Assembly: GCA_002868985.1 (NCBI GenBank)
Contig: PKTV01000450.1
Location: 1-6,213 of the forward strand
Direction of reading: 5' to 3'
Source of the DNA: Desulfobacteraceae bacterium
Lineage (GTDB): Bacteria; Desulfobacterota; Desulfobacteria; Desulfobacterales; UBA11574
DNA length: 6,213 nucleotides
Part shown: positions 6,000 to 6,213 of the stretch, piece after piece
How the letters are laid out: the number at the start of each line of letters is the position of its first letter
Numbering within the stretch: position 1 is the stretch's first letter
Position numbers and translations under genes: made by a program
Notes under the pieces: model-generated
What the model was told of the DNA's origin: nothing
The model's database searches: none
What the model saw: only the letters and a program-made list of their open reading frames with translations

Positions 6000-6024
6000 T
6001 CTTCTCCAATTTAGTTGGAGAAGA
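6000..6024 (-). other. Perfect 10-bp hairpin in the livM leader
   Basis: TCTTCTCCAA (6000-6009) and TTGGAGAAGA (6015-6024) are exact inverted repeats with a 5-base loop. On the livM strand the second arm carries TTGGAGAAG, the only Shine-Dalgarno-like GGAG near the start, ending 18 bases before the ATG at 5985. No T-tract follows on either strand, so it is not an intrinsic terminator. It may be a leader structure affecting livM translation or the edge of the adjacent repeat element. Confidence 0.6.
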
Positions 6025-6060
6025 GGGTCCAAGGATTCGAGGGATCAAGGATTCAAGGGT
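6023..6060 (-). repeat. 16-bp tandem repeat at the 3' end of the four-helix-bundle pseudogene
   Basis: Two 16-base units, 6023-6038 and 6039-6054, agree at 14 of 16 positions (plus-strand core GAGGG..CAAGGATTC), followed by a partial third unit from 6055. On the minus strand they read as repeated CCTTGAATCC-like strings, and the first copy supplies the TGA stop of the pseudogene. AACCCTTGAATCC is shared exactly, in inverted orientation, with the patch at 1395-1407. Confidence 0.75.
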
Positions 6061-6213
6061 TTGTTTTAAGAGACTTCATCAGCGCCTTAACATTCTATCT
6101 ATTTCTGTGATGTCTTTTTTGGTGTACTCAATTCACCTTTTTCAATTAAATTTAAATCCCCTGCTAATAATATCTGCGTTTCCAATTCGCAAACAGAACC
6201 ATAAGATATGTAA
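6053..6213 (-). pseudogene. Four-helix-bundle protein (23S rRNA IVP / avd-like) 3' end, two frameshifts, partial
   Basis: The minus strand from the right edge encodes YISYGSVCELETQILLAGD and LNLIEKGELST, the GS-x-x-ELETQ-x-x-L segment typical of the third helix of the 23S rRNA intervening-sequence (IVP) four-helix-bundle family. In this frame a TAG follows at 6101-6099. The family's last helix continues in two other frames: DITEIDRML (6114-6088), then ALMKSLKTNP (6085-6056) and a TGA at 6055-6053. Each shift equals loss of one base, and both points are homopolymers (the A run at 6115-6120 and the G pair at 6085-6086). Restoring one A and one G would give a single continuous C-terminus. Members of this family sit in rRNA intervening sequences or elsewhere, and the relative avd works with diversity-generating retroelement reverse transcriptases; no such partner is visible. 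It may be a decayed copy or an intact gene with homopolymer sequencing errors. The 5' part is outside the window. Confidence 0.78.

Noticed and set aside
5986..6048. TTG-initiated 21-residue N-terminal extension of LivM
   Set aside because: The codons lie in the tandem repeat and hairpin, the peptide is Pro- and Ser-rich, unlike LivM N-termini, and an ATG pair follows immediately before the hydrophobic segment.
1..6213. CRISPR arrays, tRNA or rRNA genes, insertion-sequence ends and transposases
   Set aside because: No regularly spaced direct repeats with unique spacers, no tRNA-like cloverleaf and no transposase motifs were found. The only repeats are the short CCTTG-type patches and the single hairpins described.

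Overview
The window looks like a chromosomal stretch from an AT-leaning Gram-negative bacterium, most likely a member of the Desulfobacterota or a similar anaerobic lineage. That placement is an inference. It rests on the gene mix (a glucosyl-3-phosphoglycerate synthase, a LivM permease, an isolated moaA and a 23S-rRNA-IVP type four-helix-bundle gene remnant) and on short CCTTGAATCC-type intergenic repeats. No marker gene fixes the taxonomy.

Layout. (1) Bases 1-1309, minus strand: a two-gene unit in which an S33-type alpha/beta hydrolase with an apparent N-terminal signal sequence overlaps by 11 bases the start of pyruvate kinase (pyk), which runs off the left edge. (2) Bases 1310-1674: a 365-base divergent intergenic region with a CCTTG-rich repeat patch and candidate promoters in both directions. 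(3) Bases 1675-4797, plus strand: a tight three-gene operon of an M20-family metallopeptidase-like protein, glucosyl-3-phosphoglycerate synthase (gpgS) and GTP 3',8-cyclase (moaA), joined by a 20-base overlap and a 2-base gap. (4) Bases 4798-4992: a convergent intergenic region with a large hairpin followed, on the minus strand, by an eight-T tract, plus a weaker plus-strand terminator candidate. (5) Bases 4993-5985, minus strand: the branched-chain amino acid ABC permease livM. (6) Bases 5986-6213: a strong 10-bp hairpin, a 16-bp tandem repeat, and the frameshifted 3' end of a four-helix-bundle (23S rRNA IVP/avd-like) gene that continues off the right edge.

How the genes may work together. 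GpgS makes glucosyl-3-phosphoglycerate, the precursor of the compatible solute glucosylglycerate, from 3-phosphoglycerate and an NDP-glucose. No dedicated phosphatase (GpgP) is in the operon. The gene in front of gpgS is an M20-fold protein that keeps most metal ligands but has Ser-Leu where the catalytic Glu-Glu pair normally sits, so it is probably not a conventional peptidase. MoaA carries out the first step of molybdopterin synthesis and has no obvious pathway link to the other two. The most interesting signals are this altered M20 protein coupled to gpgS, and the decayed IVP gene with its repeat tail directly in front of livM.
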